From Polaromonas sp. (GTDB lineage: Bacteria > Pseudomonadota > Gammaproteobacteria > Burkholderiales > Burkholderiaceae_C), in the NCBI GenBank assembly GCA_026786065.1, contig JAJAYS010000196.1, positions 1 through 6,622 of the forward strand: 6,622 nucleotides of DNA, given 5' to 3'. This document shows, in pieces, positions 1 to 5,592 of the stretch. Made by a program: the position numbers and the translations under genes. Position 1 is the first letter of the stretch. Each line of letters begins with the position of its first letter. Under the pieces are notes generated by a model. That model made no database searches and was not told the origin of the DNA. It worked only from the letters and a program-made list of their open reading frames with translations.

Positions 1-75
1 ATCGCCGACAGTTTCGACTCGCCGCTGATACGCACCGTGCGCGGCTTCGGCTACAAGATCGACACCAGCGGCTGA
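1..75 (+). CDS. OmpR/PhoB-family response regulator, C-terminal end (partial)
   Basis: The first 24 codons of the window are open in frame 1 and stop at TGA (73-75). The translation ends in IRTVRGFGYKIDTSG. The string 'RTVRGFGYKI' is the characteristic end of the winged-helix DNA-binding domain of OmpR/PhoB-type two-component response regulators, covering the last beta-hairpin wing. The receiver domain and most of the DNA-binding domain lie to the left of the window, so neither the signal nor the target genes can be named. Its stop codon is only 18 nt from the stop of the converging VWA gene, and I see no clear hairpin terminator between them. Family assignment is confident despite the short fragment; the subfamily is not resolvable. 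Confidence 0.85.
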   Translation: MADSFDSPLIRTVRGFGYKIDTSG

Positions 76-93
76 GGCGTCCTGGCCGGCCGC

Positions 94-1308
94 CTACTTG
101 CTCAGCAGGCGCATCGCGTCTTCCAGCCCCCTGAGCGTCAGTGCAAACATGCGCTGACTAAGCAACTGCTGCATCACGCTGATGCTTTGGCGGTACTGCC
201 AGACGCCTTGCGGCTCCGGGTTGATCCATACAAATTTGGGGAAGGCGTGGGTCAGGCGCTGCATCCACTCGGCACCGCTCTCCTCGTTGTTGTATTCCAC
301 GCTGCCGCCGGGCTGCAGTATCTCGTAGGGGCTCATCGTCGCGTCTCCAACAAAAATCAGCTTGTAGTCGCGGTTGTACTTGCGGATGATGTCCCAGGTC
401 GCAAACTTCTCGCTGAAGCGGCGGCGGTTGTTTTTCCACATGAAGTCGTAGACGCAGTTGTGGAAATAGTAGAACTCCAAATGCTTGAACTCGGACTTCA
501 CTGCGGAGAACATTTCCTCGACCCGTCCAATGTGCTCGTCCATCGTTCCGCCGACGTCCATCAGCAGCAGCACTTTGACGTTGTTGTGGCGTTCGGGAAC
601 CATTTTGATGTCTAGCCAGCCGGCGTTGGCGGCGGTCGAGCGGATCGTGCTGTCGAGATCGAGTTCTTCGACATGGCCCTCGCGCGCGAACTTCCGCAGC
701 CGGCGCAGCGCAACCTTGATGTTGCGCGTGCCGAGTTCCTGGGTGTCGTCGTAGTCTTTGTAGGCCCGCTGGTCCCAAACCTTCACCGCGCTTTTGTTGC
801 GGCCTTTTTGCTGACCGATGCGAATGCCTTGCGGGTTGAAGCCGTTGGCCCCGAAAGGCGAGGTGCCGCCAGTGCCGATCCATTTGCTGCCACCTTCGTG
901 GCGTTCCTTTTGTTCCTCAAAACGTTTTTTCAAGGTCTCCATCAACTCGTCCCAGCCCATCTTCTCGATCTTTGCTTTTTCCTCAGGGCTCAGTTCGAGT
1001 TCGAGATTCTTGCGCAGCCATTCGAGCGGAAGGTCCTGCGTGAAGTCGGCGCGCATTTCAATGCCCTTGAAGTAGGCTGCAAAGGCGCGGTCAAATTTGT
1101 CGTAGTGTTTTTCGTCTTTGACCAGGATCGTGCGGCTCAAATAATAAAAATCATCGAGGCTGTAGGCGCCCTCGCCAAGTTCGTCATCCCCCGGCTCGCT
1201 GTTCGGCCCGACCACGCCCGCCTGCAGGGCTTCGAGCAGCATCAGATATTCCTTGACGGACACCGGCAGCCTGGCCGAGCGCAAGGTGTAGAAAAAGTCG
1301 ATCAGCAT
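94..1308 (-). CDS. VWA domain protein, CoxE-like (COG3552/PF05762 type)
   Basis: A 404-residue protein, probably cytoplasmic, with no signal peptide or membrane segment. Residues about 1-110 are a helical N-terminal region. A charged, Gly-rich linker follows (about 125-170, including the GGSKWIGTGGTSPFG segment). The VWA fold lies at about 244-400. Its metal-ion-dependent adhesion site reads DVGGT at 251-255 rather than classical DxSxS, and a second acidic MIDAS element is GDATMS at 321-326. CoxE-like VWA proteins work as partners of MoxR AAA+ ATPases in maturing or remodelling metalloenzymes and other complexes; the namesake pair CoxD/CoxE acts on carbon monoxide dehydrogenase. A MoxR ATPase is encoded at the head of this same operon, which supports an ATPase-VWA pair. 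No cox structural genes are visible, so the client is unknown. It is the last gene of the operon, starting 18 nt after the GNAT stop with only a weak GAGAAAA-like Shine-Dalgarno. Confidence 0.92.
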   Translation of the reverse strand: MLIDFFYTLRSARLPVSVKEYLMLLEALQAGVVGPNSEPGDDELGEGAYSLDDFYYLSRTILVKDEKHYDKFDRAFAAYFKGIEMRADFTQDLPLEWLRKNLELELSPEEKAKIEKMGWDELMETLKKRFEEQKERHEGGSKWIGTGGTSPFGANGFNPQGIRIGQQKGRNKSAVKVWDQRAYKDYDDTQELGTRNIKVALRRLRKFAREGHVEELDLDSTIRSTAANAGWLDIKMVPERHNNVKVLLLMDVGGTMDEHIGRVEEMFSAVKSEFKHLEFYYFHNCVYDFMWKNNRRRFSEKFATWDIIRKYNRDYKLIFVGDATMSPYEILQPGGSVEYNNEESGAEWMQRLTHAFPKFVWINPEPQGVWQYRQSISVMQQLLSQRMFALTLRGLEDAMRLLSK

Positions 1309-1326
1309 CGCGCAATTTTCTCGCGT

Positions 1327-1917
1327 TCAGTCTGCCTGGTTGAGTCGATACAGCAGCTGCGCTTTGACCTCTGGCCGCTCGCCGGTGCGCAGGCTGTACA
1401 TCACGGTGTCGCGGATCGTGCCGTCGCGCCGCAGGGAGTGGCCGTGAATTACGCCGTCTTTTCTGGCGCCCAGCCGCTCGATGGCGCGTTGGCTGGCAAA
1501 GTTGAAATTGTCGGTGCGCCAGCCTACGACATGGCAGCCGAGCGTTTCAAACGCATGGGTCATCATTAGCACCTTGCAGGCGCTGTTGACATGGGTCCGC
1601 TGACACCGCTTTGCATACCAGGTCCAGCCGATTTCCAGGCGTTTTACGGCCGGCAAAATGTCGTGGTAGCTGGAACAGCCGATCACCGTGTTGCGGTCGT
1701 CCACCACGGCAAAAGCAAAGCGGGCACCGCTTGCGCGCATCTGCAGGGCGTTGTCAATGTAGGCGCGGGTGTTTTCGGGCTCCGGCACGGAGGTCACACG
1801 AAGCCGCCAGAGCGCACCATCTGCGGCCGCTGCTATCAGCCCGGATTCGTGCTCCAGACCCAACGGCGGCAGGGTCAGGCCGTAGCCGGTCAGCGTGACG
1901 GGTGCAACAAAACTCAC
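1327..1917 (-). CDS. GNAT-family N-acetyltransferase (RimJ/RimL-like)
   Basis: A 196-residue single-domain protein with the layout of RimJ/RimL-like GNAT acetyltransferases, which transfer acetyl from acetyl-CoA to an amine such as a protein N-terminus, amino acid or antibiotic. Visible elements are the N-terminal strand/helix 'LWRLRVTSVPEPENTRAYID' region (about 37-55), the central strands FAFAVVD..TVIGCSSY (68-84), and the motif A region 'EIGWTWYAKRCQRTHVN' (95-111), where the acetyl-CoA pyrophosphate loop sits. The segment 'RTDNFNFASQRAIERLGA' (134-151) is a hallmark of this subgroup, and a C-terminal 'RDTVMYSL' strand follows. The start is GTG (1917-1915), forming a GTGA overlap with the stop of the upstream gene. 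This supports translational coupling and decides the start, since the next in-frame Met is near residue 60. The substrate is unknown. Its place inside a MoxR/VWA operon suggests it could modify a protein of that system, but this is only an inference. Confidence 0.9.
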   Translation of the reverse strand: MSFVAPVTLTGYGLTLPPLGLEHESGLIAAAADGALWRLRVTSVPEPENTRAYIDNALQMRASGARFAFAVVDDRNTVIGCSSYHDILPAVKRLEIGWTWYAKRCQRTHVNSACKVLMMTHAFETLGCHVVGWRTDNFNFASQRAIERLGARKDGVIHGHSLRRDGTIRDTVMYSLRTGERPEVKAQLLYRLNQAD

Positions 1918-2198
1918 TGCCGGCTTTCCGGGTCGTGCGGGCGCTGCATGCTGTCAGCGGCTCTTGTCCGGCGCCAGGCGCTGCGCCGGCGGCGGGCCAT
2001 CCGCACGCCGATGCTGGCGCCGAGCACGATCAACCCAATGCCGATCAACCCACTGTCGCTGAAGCTGCCCGCAGGCAGCGGCAACCCAAGCAACTGGCCA
2101 ACCGCAAGGCCAAGCAGCGCGCCGGCCAGACAGCCCGCCGCATCGGTCAGGCCGTCGAATAGCAGCCCGCGCAGGCTGACGGTTTGTTTGGTGGTCAT
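1914..2198 (-). CDS. Small hypothetical protein with two predicted membrane segments
   Basis: A 94-residue protein I do not recognise. Two hydrophobic, Gly/Ala/Leu-rich stretches are visible at about 20-41 (AAGCLAGALLGLAVGQLLGL) and 49-67, separated by a short PAGSFSDSG turn. Directly after the second comes a strongly basic run (RMARRRRSAWRRTR, about 66-79) and a polar tail. By the positive-inside rule this predicts a hairpin with the C-terminus in the cytoplasm. The gene is tightly packed: its ATG overlaps the stop of the MoxR gene (ATGA, 2198-2195), and its TGA overlaps the GTG of the GNAT gene (1917-1914). That arrangement argues it is genuinely translated. It could tether the ATPase/VWA machinery to the membrane, but nothing in the sequence proves this. 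Confidence 0.72.
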   Translation of the reverse strand: MTTKQTVSLRGLLFDGLTDAAGCLAGALLGLAVGQLLGLPLPAGSFSDSGLIGIGLIVLGASIGVRMARRRRSAWRRTRAADSMQRPHDPESRQ

Positions 2199-3049
2199 CG
2201 GTTGTGGCGCTGCATGAAGACCAGCTTTTCAAACAGCGTCACGTCCTGCTCATTTTTCAGCAGCGCGCCGATCAGCGGTGGCACCGCAATCTTGTCGTCG
2301 CGGCTCTGCAGCGCGTCCAGCGGAATGTCTTCGGCGACCAACAGTTTGAGCCAGTCGAGCAATTCGCTGGTGGAAGGCTTTTTCTTCAGGCCGGGCAGAT
2401 TGCGCACCTCGTAGAAGGTTTTCATGGCCGCCGCCAGCAGTTCTTTTTTGAGCCCCGGAAAGTGCACATCGACGATCTGCTTCATCGTGTCGGCGTCGGG
2501 AAACTTGATGTAGTGGAAAAAACAGCGGCGCAAAAACGCGTCAGGCAGTTCTTTCTCGTTGTTCGAGGTGATGAAGACCAGCGGCCTGTGTCTGGCCCGG
2601 ATCAGCTCGCGGGTCTCGTAAACGTAAAACTCCATGCGATCGATCTCGCGCAGCAGGTCGTTCGGGAACTCGATGTCGGCCTTGTCTATTTCGTCGATCA
2701 GCAGCGCAACCGGCTGCTCCGAGGTAAAAGCTTGCCACAGCACACCCTTGACAATGTAGTTGTGAATGTCCCTTACCTTGTCGCCGCCCTCGACGCTGCT
2801 CAATTGGGAGTCACGCAAACGGGACACCGCGTCGTATTCGTACAGGCCCTGCTGCGCCTTGGTGGTCGATTTGATGTGCCACTGCAGCAGCGGCAAGCCG
2901 AGGGCGTCGGCGACTTCCTCAGCCAGCATGGTCTTGCCGGTTCCGGGCTCGCCCTTGACCAGCAGCGGTTTGCGCAGCGTCGCAGAGGCGTTGACGGCCA
3001 GCATCAGGTCCTGCGTGGCGACATAATTTTTTGAGCCTTGAAACTTCAT
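2195..3049 (-). CDS. MoxR-type AAA+ ATPase
   Basis: A 284-residue AAA+ ATPase of the MoxR/AAA_5 group (COG0714), predicted cytoplasmic and probably a ring-forming oligomer that uses ATP hydrolysis to remodel partner complexes. Motifs in order are Walker A GEPGTGKT (33-40), Walker B LLIDEID (116-122) within 'LLIDEIDKADIEFPNDLLREID', sensor 1 'ITSNNEKELPDAFLRR' (160-175) with the arginine finger in its RR end, and a C-terminal lid with 'PSTSELLDWLK' (225-235). All catalytic elements appear intact. It heads the operon that ends with the CoxE-like VWA gene, matching the MoxR-VWA pairing seen in CoxD/CoxE and RavA/ViaA. The ATG at 3049 gives a start (MKFQGSKNYVATQDL) I regard as typical of this subgroup; no obvious Shine-Dalgarno precedes it (CTCAACTCC). 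It is divergent from the cytochrome c4 gene across a 143-bp gap. Confidence 0.95.
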   Translation of the reverse strand: MKFQGSKNYVATQDLMLAVNASATLRKPLLVKGEPGTGKTMLAEEVADALGLPLLQWHIKSTTKAQQGLYEYDAVSRLRDSQLSSVEGGDKVRDIHNYIVKGVLWQAFTSEQPVALLIDEIDKADIEFPNDLLREIDRMEFYVYETRELIRARHRPLVFITSNNEKELPDAFLRRCFFHYIKFPDADTMKQIVDVHFPGLKKELLAAAMKTFYEVRNLPGLKKKPSTSELLDWLKLLVAEDIPLDALQSRDDKIAVPPLIGALLKNEQDVTLFEKLVFMQRHNR

Positions 3050-3140
3050 GGAGTTGAGTCGAATGGAGATGAGGGACGGTGGGGGCTGTCACGCGCAAGG
3101 GAGCCGGTCCACGCAGCAACAGAGAGAAGATTCGCATCGA

Positions 3141-3146
3141 TATAAT
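3141..3146 (+). promoter_or_regulatory. -10 box (TATAAT) of the cytochrome c4 promoter
   Basis: A perfect TATAAT lies 46 nt upstream of the cytochrome ATG at 3193, implying transcription from about 3153 and a leader of about 40 nt. No good TTGACA-like -35 is found at 16-18 bp spacing (AACAGA at 17 bp). The promoter may therefore be weak, or depend on an activator or on contacts other than -35. No minus-strand promoter for the MoxR gene could be picked out in the same gap. Confidence 0.55.
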
Positions 3147-3192
3147 CGGACGCTGATTTTTAACGAATATTTCCAACGGATTGTGCGCGCAA

Positions 3193-3861
3193 ATGTATAA
3201 GTTGTTGACGACCCTCGTGGCTCTTGGGGCCTCCTTGATGGCGGCCCCGGCCCTCGCCCAGCCACTCAAGGGCAACGCGGCCGCCGGCGAAGCCAAAAAC
3301 GCCATGTGCATCGGTTGCCACGGCATCAAGGGCTACCAGGCTTCGTTCCCCGAGGTGTACAAGGTGCCGATGATCTCGGGCCAGGGCGAGGCCTACATCG
3401 CAGCCTCGCTCAACGCCTACAAAAAGGGTGAGCGCAAGCACCCCACGATGCGCGGCATTGCCGAAGCACTCACCGACCAGGACATCGCCGACCTTTCGGC
3501 GTTTTACAGCGCCGACGGCAAGACCGGGTCGACTGCGTTGCCCGCCAAACCTGCAAATGAGCCGACTGCAGCGGTTCAGGCGCTGCTCGGCAAGGCCAAC
3601 TGCGCGTCATGCCACGGCGCCAACTTTGCCACCCCCATCGATCCTTCATACCCGAAGATCGCAGGCCAGCATGCCGACTATCTGTTTGTCGCGCTCAAGG
3701 CCTACAAGGCGGACAGCGGCAACCCGAAAGTAGGTCGGAGCAATGCCGTGATGGGCGCGATGGTCAAGCAATACACCAATGCCGAGCTGAAGGCAATGGC
3801 CGGCTACCTGGCCTCCGTTGAAGGCGACCTCAAAGTCGTGCCGCAGAGCCGCTTCAGGTAG
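3193..3861 (+). CDS. Diheme cytochrome c4 (class I c-type cytochrome), exported
   Basis: A 222-residue precursor of a periplasmic diheme electron carrier of the cytochrome c4 type, which passes electrons between the bc1 complex or other donors and terminal oxidases. Residues 1-22 form a Sec signal peptide (MYKLLTTLVALGASLMAAPALA) with an ALA cleavage motif before Q23. Two similar domains each carry a covalent heme site: CIGCH (39-43) and CASCH (137-141). Likely axial methionines are M86 in 'HPTMRGIAEAL' and M187 or M190 in 'NAVMGAMVKQY'. The repeated pattern of domain end 'L..Q/AELK/DIA...G/FYLAS' supports an internal duplication, as in c4. I chose the ATG at 3193; the frame is open to a TTG at 3181, but that would add MCAQ ahead of a normal signal peptide. 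Only a weak CGGA precedes the ATG. The gene ends at a strong terminator. Confidence 0.93.
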   Translation: MYKLLTTLVALGASLMAAPALAQPLKGNAAAGEAKNAMCIGCHGIKGYQASFPEVYKVPMISGQGEAYIAASLNAYKKGERKHPTMRGIAEALTDQDIADLSAFYSADGKTGSTALPAKPANEPTAAVQALLGKANCASCHGANFATPIDPSYPKIAGQHADYLFVALKAYKADSGNPKVGRSNAVMGAMVKQYTNAELKAMAGYLASVEGDLKVVPQSRFR

Positions 3862-3884
3862 GAATGGCGGCTTTTCGGGTGTAC

Positions 3885-3914
3885 AAAAAAAGCAGCTGGT
3901 CCAGCGGCTTTTTT
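3885..3914. terminator. Bidirectional rho-independent terminator
   Basis: A hairpin lies between two converging genes. AAAAAAGC (3886-3893) pairs with GCTTTTTT (3907-3914), then there is an A/G mismatch, then GCT (3895-3897) pairs with AGC (3903-3905) around a GGTCC loop. Because the A-run and T-run flank a GC core, the structure works as an intrinsic terminator on both strands, serving the cytochrome c4 gene (stop 3861) and the DUF1841 gene (stop 3938). Confidence 0.85.
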
Positions 3915-3937
3915 CATTCCCGGCCCGTGGCAAGCCT

Positions 3938-4372
3938 TCAGTCCCGCGTAGCCTGGCGCTGCACGCAGTCGATGTAGGCCGCGCCTTCTGGCGGCCGGCC
4001 GGAACGCTGGCTTTCCCACACCATCTTGCCCAGGCACTCCATCGCTTCGTGGTGGGCGTCGTGCAGCGAGTTGCGTTTGGCGGCGAGCAACTCGACAGCA
4101 CGCCGTATACCGCGCGGCTGGTCTATAGAACATTGCTCGCTGATGGTCAGGTGCATCGACAGGTGCAAAAACGGATTGGTCCGGCCGCTTTCGACGTCGT
4201 ACATGGTGCCGATGGCCGTCTCCAGGTGGGCAAAATCGTCAGAATATTCAGGGTGCTCTGATAGCCACTGGCTGGCCAGTGTTTGCATGGCATCCAGCGG
4301 TTCGCCGGAGCGGGTTTTGGCATGCACGGTGCAGAAAAACCGCCGCACATCGGCTTGCGATGGGGTGAACAT
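3938..4372 (-). CDS. DUF1841 family protein
   Basis: A 144-residue soluble protein matching the DUF1841 family, whose biochemical function I do not know. Family-like features are the N-terminus MFTPSQADVRRFFCTVH, the 'SEHPEYSDDF' block (38-47), and the central 'NPFLHLSMHLTISEQCSIDQPRG' region (66-88). The latter reads as a short histidine-containing conserved core. A C-terminal 'H.AMECLGKMVWESQR' helix follows (about 107-122). No signal peptide, membrane segment or known catalytic motif is visible. It is transcribed alone, converging on the cytochrome c4 terminator and preceded by the 11-bp repeat array. No clear Shine-Dalgarno precedes the ATG (CTTACCGG), and a TGCTACCCT string at 4387-4379 could be a weak extended -10 placing the transcript start at the ATG. 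Presence of this family is one reason for suspecting a betaproteobacterium. Confidence 0.85.
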   Translation of the reverse strand: MFTPSQADVRRFFCTVHAKTRSGEPLDAMQTLASQWLSEHPEYSDDFAHLETAIGTMYDVESGRTNPFLHLSMHLTISEQCSIDQPRGIRRAVELLAAKRNSLHDAHHEAMECLGKMVWESQRSGRPPEGAAYIDCVQRQATRD

Positions 4373-4388
4373 CCGGTAAGGGTAGCAC

Positions 4389-4454
4389 GCTGTTTTTGAA
4401 ACGCTTCATTGCCGTTTCAATGCCATTTCGGAGTCGTTTCGCGGTCGTTTCGCG
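4389..4454. repeat. Array of 11-bp units with GTTTC core (about six copies)
   Basis: Consecutive 11-bp units are gctgtttttga (4389), aacgcttcatt (4400), gccgtttcaat (4411), gccatttcgga (4422), gtcgtttcgcg (4433) and gtcgtttcgcg (4444). The last two are identical and the array decays toward the DUF1841 gene. The period is close to one turn of the DNA helix, so the GTTTC/GAAAC cores lie on one face. The array lies 17-82 nt upstream of the DUF1841 start and between the ends of two minus-strand genes. Eleven is not a multiple of three, so it is not a protein-coding repeat. Possible roles are protein-binding sites or a slippage-derived minisatellite. Confidence 0.6.
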
Positions 4455-4580
4455 CATTTTCTGGGCACTTTGGGCCGCAGCGAGCCACCTTGGACCAGTT
4501 CCGCAGTTCCCGGCTGATTCTGGCCCTTCCCGGCGTCGACTGAAGCCGCGCGCAGCAGGCCGCGCCCGCGCGCACAGCCC

Positions 4581-5384
4581 TCAGGCGGGTTGCGCCGCAA
4601 GCAGGTGGGACACCGCTTGTGCCGCCTTGCGCAGCGGCGCCAGCATGGTGTCTTGCATGACCCGGGCCGACGTGCGGTTGGCCTGGCCGCTTATGTTCAG
4701 CGCGGCGACCATCTCGCCTGCGCGGTTGGTGATTGGCGCGGCGATCGACACCATGCCCTCTTCAAGCTCCTGGTTGACCAGCGCCCAGCCCTGGCGCCCG
4801 GCCTGCGCGATGCGCAGCGCCACCTCGGCCGGATCGGTCACGGTGAATTTGGTCCGCGCCGGCAGCGCTGCCGCAGTCAGCGCGGCAGTCAGCCGGTCGC
4901 CCGGCAGGCTCGACAGCAGCATGCGACCCATCGAGGTGCAGTAGGCCGGAAGGCGCGAGCCGACGCCGAGCGAAATGCCCATGATCTTGTGCGTCGGCAT
5001 GCGCAGCACATAGACGATGTCGGCGCCGTCGAGCACGGCGGCCGAGCACGATTCGCCCACCTCGCTGGCCAGCGCCTGCATCACCGGCTCGGCCAGATTC
5101 CAGATCGGTAGCGACGACAAATAGGCGAAGCCCAGCTCCAGGATTCGCGGACTCAGTGAGAAAAGCTTGCCTTCAAAGTGCACATAGCCCAGGGTATGCA
5201 GCGTCAGCAAAATGCGGCGCGCGCCAGCGCGGCTCATGCTGCAGCGGGCGGCGACCTCGGAAAGGCTTTGGCGCGGCGCGCTGGCGCTGAATGCGCGTAT
5301 GACCTGCAGCCCACGGGCAAACGACTGCACATAGCTGTCGCCCGGCACGAGTGCAGAATCGCGCAAAACTGCCGCATTTGCCAT
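4581..5384 (-). CDS. pcaR: IclR-family regulator of the PcaR/PcaU/PobR type
   Basis: A 267-residue transcription regulator. The N-terminal 'SYVQSFARGLQVIRAF' (17-32) followed by a winged helix-turn-helix (about 38-62, 'QSLSEVAARCSMSRAGARRI') is the signature start of the PcaR/PcaU/PobR branch of IclR proteins. The C-terminal IclR effector domain spans about 80-260, with 'GSRLPAYCTSMGRMLLSSL' (142-160) and the conserved 'QGWALVNQELEEGMVSIAAPI' region (198-218). Family members sense beta-ketoadipate or protocatechuate and activate pca genes while often repressing themselves. The gene is divergent from pcaI, and a palindrome-plus-half-site lies on its own promoter, so it most likely controls pcaIJ and itself. 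The ATG is preceded by a good Shine-Dalgarno, AGAGGA (5400-5395), 10 nt away. The symbol is inferred from branch motifs and context; specificity is not proven by sequence. Confidence 0.88.
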   Translation of the reverse strand: MANAAVLRDSALVPGDSYVQSFARGLQVIRAFSASAPRQSLSEVAARCSMSRAGARRILLTLHTLGYVHFEGKLFSLSPRILELGFAYLSSLPIWNLAEPVMQALASEVGESCSAAVLDGADIVYVLRMPTHKIMGISLGVGSRLPAYCTSMGRMLLSSLPGDRLTAALTAAALPARTKFTVTDPAEVALRIAQAGRQGWALVNQELEEGMVSIAAPITNRAGEMVAALNISGQANRTSARVMQDTMLAPLRKAAQAVSHLLAAQPA

Positions 5385-5408
5385 CGGATTGGTTTCCTCT
5401 TAAAATTC

Positions 5409-5437
5409 ATTATACGAACATTTGTTCGTATGACGAA
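5409..5437 (-). promoter_or_regulatory. Predicted promoter of the pcaR-type gene
   Basis: On the minus strand a perfect TATAAT -10 box lies at 5414-5409. With a 17-bp spacer the -35 position (5437-5432) reads TTCGTC, a poor match. Transcription would start near 5402, giving a leader of about 18 nt that contains the AGAGGA Shine-Dalgarno. The -10 box, spacer and -35 are covered by the palindrome and the third half-site, which predicts that the bound regulator blocks its own promoter. Confidence 0.6.
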
Positions 5438-5440
5438 CAT
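5412..5440. promoter_or_regulatory. Predicted IclR/PcaR operator: palindrome plus third half-site
   Basis: ATACGAACA (5412-5420) and TGTTCGTAT (5423-5431) form perfect 9-bp inverted arms with a TT spacer. A third copy of ACGAACAT (5433-5440) repeats 5414-5421 in direct orientation, 19 bp away. As I recall, the Acinetobacter PcaU site has the same architecture of a palindrome plus a third direct copy, and a GTTCG half-site is typical of PcaU/PobR sites. The site lies in the divergent pcaR-pcaI gap, 219 nt before the pcaI ATG. On the plus strand a weak -10 (CATAAA, 5438-5443) may serve pcaI; this is uncertain. Confidence 0.75.
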
Positions 5441-5450
5441 AAAACTGGAT

Positions 5451-5504
5451 GAGATGGCCAGATTCGTTGAGATGGTTGAAATGGCTGGGATGGCGGCGTT
5501 GGCG
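5451..5504. repeat. Imperfect 9-bp tandem repeat (gagatggtt-like)
   Basis: Six successive 9-mers read gagatggcc, agattcgtt, gagatggtt, gaaatggct, gggatggcg and gcgttggcg. The common element is G-(A/G)-(G/A)-ATGG at the start of four of the six units. The block begins 10 bp after the operator's third half-site and runs to 21 bp before the 7-bp repeat array, in the leader between operator and pcaI. The units are degenerate, so this may be an old repeat or a chance pattern. Confidence 0.4.
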
Positions 5505-5525
5505 CGCTTTATCGACACTGTGTTG

Positions 5526-5581
5526 CCACCCGCCACCCGCCAGCCGCCACCCGCCACCCGCCACCCGCCACCCGCCACCTG
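5526..5581. repeat. Heptanucleotide tandem repeat, (CCACCCG)x8
   Basis: Eight uninterrupted 7-bp units occupy 56 bp. Six are exactly CCACCCG; unit 3 (5540-5546) is CCAGCCG and unit 8 (5575-5581) is CCACCTG. The low divergence suggests recent slippage, so copy number may vary between strains. It lies between the operator and the pcaI ribosome binding site, in what should be the pcaI transcript leader if transcription starts at the operator. On the plus strand the RNA would be C-rich and poorly structured; the minus strand is G-rich (CGGGTGG). Confidence 0.9.
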
Positions 5582-5592
5582 CGGCTTTCGCT

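Noticed and set aside
673..1569. A 298-codon open frame on the plus strand opposite the VWA and GNAT genes.
   Set aside because: It runs antisense across the junction of two genes with clear family motifs and shows no recognisable domain; long antisense frames are common in GC-rich DNA.
2204..3034. A 276-codon plus-strand frame opposite the MoxR gene.
   Set aside because: It mirrors the MoxR codons in the complementary frame and its translation has no family features, whereas the minus strand has intact Walker and sensor motifs.
94..3049. Assigning the MoxR/VWA pair as CoxD/CoxE for carbon monoxide dehydrogenase maturation.
   Set aside because: No coxMSL, coxF or coxG genes are in the window, and MoxR/CoxE-like pairs occur widely without CO dehydrogenase. 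Only the family names are retained.
94..3049. A phage-defence or mobile-element reading of the AAA+/VWA operon.
   Set aside because: No nuclease, transposase, integrase, tRNA or attachment-like repeat is present, and composition and neighbours look like ordinary chromosomal housekeeping and catabolic genes.
3181..3192. A TTG start for the cytochrome c4 gene giving four extra residues.
   Set aside because: The ATG at 3193 begins a standard signal peptide; the TTG adds MCAQ with no better ribosome binding site.
4455..4580. A terminator or gene between the IclR-type gene and the 11-bp array.
   Set aside because: Only short GC-rich inverted matches around 4548-4573 without a T-run are visible, and no short frame there has a ribosome binding site or recognisable product.
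5526..5581. CRISPR array.
   Set aside because: The repeats are 7 bp, contiguous and without unique spacers, so this is a simple tandem repeat.
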